Both the position numbers and the translations under genes were made by a program. 64,000 nucleotides of DNA, taken from positions 3,017,001 through 3,081,000 of the forward strand of contig NZ_JAUSZK010000001.1 in NCBI RefSeq assembly GCF_030817495.1, written 5' to 3'. The stretch comes from Streptomyces sp. V3I7 (GTDB lineage Bacteria; Actinomycetota; Actinomycetes; Streptomycetales; Streptomycetaceae). The notes beneath the pieces were generated by a model, which saw only the letters and a program-made list of their open reading frames with translations, had not been told where the DNA came from and made no database searches. The stretch's first letter is position 1. Each line of letters begins with the position of its first letter. Of the stretch, positions 63,194 to 64,000 are shown piece by piece.

Positions 63194-63925
63194 ATGACCC
63201 ATCCGAACGCCGCGTCGCGCCCCACTCAAGCCGTGATCCTGGCCGGCGGCCAGGGCTCCCGGCTGCGCCCGTACACCGACGACCGGCCCAAGCCGATGGT
63301 CGAGATCCCCGGCACGGGCACTCCGATCATCGGCCACCAGTTGCTCTGGCTCGCCGAGGAGGGCGTCACGGACGTGGTGGTCTCCTGCGGCCACCTCGCC
63401 GAGGTCCTGCAGAAGTGGCTGGACTCGGTCGAGCTGCCTCTCGCCGTCACCACCGTCGTGGAGAACGAGCCGCTCGGCCGCGGCGGCGGACTGAAGTACG
63501 CCGCCGCGCACCTCCCGGACCCGGACCAGCCCTGGTACGCCACCAACGGCGACATCTGGACCCGCTTCTCGCTGCGCGACATGGCGGACTTCCACACCGA
63601 GCGCGACGCGGTCGCCACCCTCGCGCTGGCCCGCCCCCGTCTGCCCTGGGGCGCCGTCCGCACGGACGGCTTCGGCCACATCACGGACTTCATCGAGGCC
63701 CCGCCGTCGACCTTCGAGGTCAACGCGGGCGTCTACGTCTTCTCGCCGGACTTCGCCGGCCTGCTCCCCGAGCGCGGCGACCACGAGCGGACCACGTTCC
63801 CCCGTCTGGCGCGCGAACGCCGACTGTCCGGCTTCCCCCTCCCGCAGGGCGCCTACTGGCGCGCCATCGACACCGCCAAGGACCTGACGGAGGCGGCCAA
63901 GGAGCTTGCGGCACTGGGGCGTTGA
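63194..63925 (+). CDS. Sugar-phosphate nucleotidyltransferase
   Basis: 243 residues from ATG 63194. The nucleotidyltransferase signature is AVILAGGQGSRLRPYTDDRPKPM (start region), with VENEPLGRGGGLKYA, TNGDIWTRF (metal Asp) and EVNAGVYVFSP. At about 240 residues it matches the HddC/RfbA-type minimal catalytic domain. Product (NDP-glucose, mannose or heptose) cannot be read. A terminator follows. Confidence 0.9.
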   Translation: MTHPNAASRPTQAVILAGGQGSRLRPYTDDRPKPMVEIPGTGTPIIGHQLLWLAEEGVTDVVVSCGHLAEVLQKWLDSVELPLAVTTVVENEPLGRGGGLKYAAAHLPDPDQPWYATNGDIWTRFSLRDMADFHTERDAVATLALARPRLPWGAVRTDGFGHITDFIEAPPSTFEVNAGVYVFSPDFAGLLPERGDHERTTFPRLARERRLSGFPLPQGAYWRAIDTAKDLTEAAKELAALGR

Positions 63926-63945
63926 GCGCTCCCTGTCCGGTACGA

Positions 63946-63986
63946 CGACGAGGTCCCGCACCCGTGAAGGGCGCGGGACCTCGTCG
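63946..63986. terminator. Terminator near the window end
   Basis: CGACGAGGTCCCGC and GCGGGACCTCGTCG are perfect 14-bp arms with a 13-base loop. A TCA at 63993-63995 could be the stop of a minus-strand gene beyond the window. Confidence 0.75.
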
Positions 63987-64000
63987 CGTCGGGTCAGCCG

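Overview
The window is high-GC DNA with GTG and occasional TTG starts, RBS-poor leaderless genes, CIRCE-controlled groEL2, futalosine-pathway menaquinone genes, mycothiol-type domains, BldD/DasR-like sites and a spore-pigment type II polyketide cluster. All of this points to a Streptomyces chromosome. The order mqnD - groEL2 - thrC/moaD - gpgS/otsA/otsB - nagK/nagA - cdgB - terD - tRNA-Thr - msiK resembles, from memory, the S. coelicolor core between about SCO4326 and SCO4240, with accessory material inserted.

Layout. 0-8.5 kb: 3' end of mqnD, a cold-shock-domain protein, small membrane proteins, a HAD phosphatase, a roughly 0.7 kb composite tandem-repeat array, then a two-gene DNA helicase locus (Helicase_C_3-type protein plus XPB) and a tiny conserved-looking protein. 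8.5-14.1 kb: HelD-like helicase, CutC, HD hydrolase, DinB-GNAT fusion and a two-gene minus-strand operon. 14.1-17.6 kb: an RpiR-murQ-PTS locus for N-acetylmuramic acid, with a strong operator-like inverted repeat over the regulator start. 17.6-22.7 kb: secreted phosphodiesterase, hypothetical genes, an XRE/DUF397 regulator pair, an HTH/zinc-ribbon protein with a structured leader, and a broken Uma2 gene. 22.7-28.6 kb: Old-Yellow-Enzyme reductase, groEL2 with two tandem CIRCE operators, a cold-shock gene, and thrC-moaD behind a SAM-I (S-box) riboswitch. 28.6-32.1 kb: gpgS, otsA and otsB (glucosylglycerate and trehalose synthesis), with a heptanucleotide repeat between otsA and otsB. 32.4-38.2 kb: solute-binding lipoprotein, the divergent nagK-nagA operon with DasR-like (dre) sites, a PfkB kinase and a membrane-anchored protein. 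38.3-52 kb: CdgB-like diguanylate cyclase, flavin reductase, ArfB, TerD, acetyltransferases, M4 and M1 peptidases, pentapeptide-repeat protein, MFS exporter, a secreted-protein remnant, a rhomboid-like protein and a secreted beta-helix protein. 52.1-60.4 kb: a whiE-type spore-pigment cluster with a divergent FAD hydroxylase and a convergent O-methyltransferase. 60.4-64 kb: AhpD-like protein, tRNA-Thr(UGU), msiK with a dre-like site, a membrane-anchored protein and a sugar nucleotidyltransferase.

How the genes fit together. Three parts concern amino-sugar and wall recycling: MurNAc (RpiR/MurQ/PTS), GlcNAc (NagK/NagA) and the shared sugar-ABC ATPase MsiK. dre-like sites tie nagKA and msiK to DasR. 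CdgB and the pigment cluster belong to development. No clear prophage, CRISPR array or intact insertion sequence was seen. The most unusual structural feature is the composite repeat array at 3.1-3.85 kb, just upstream of the leaderless promoter of the XPB partner gene.
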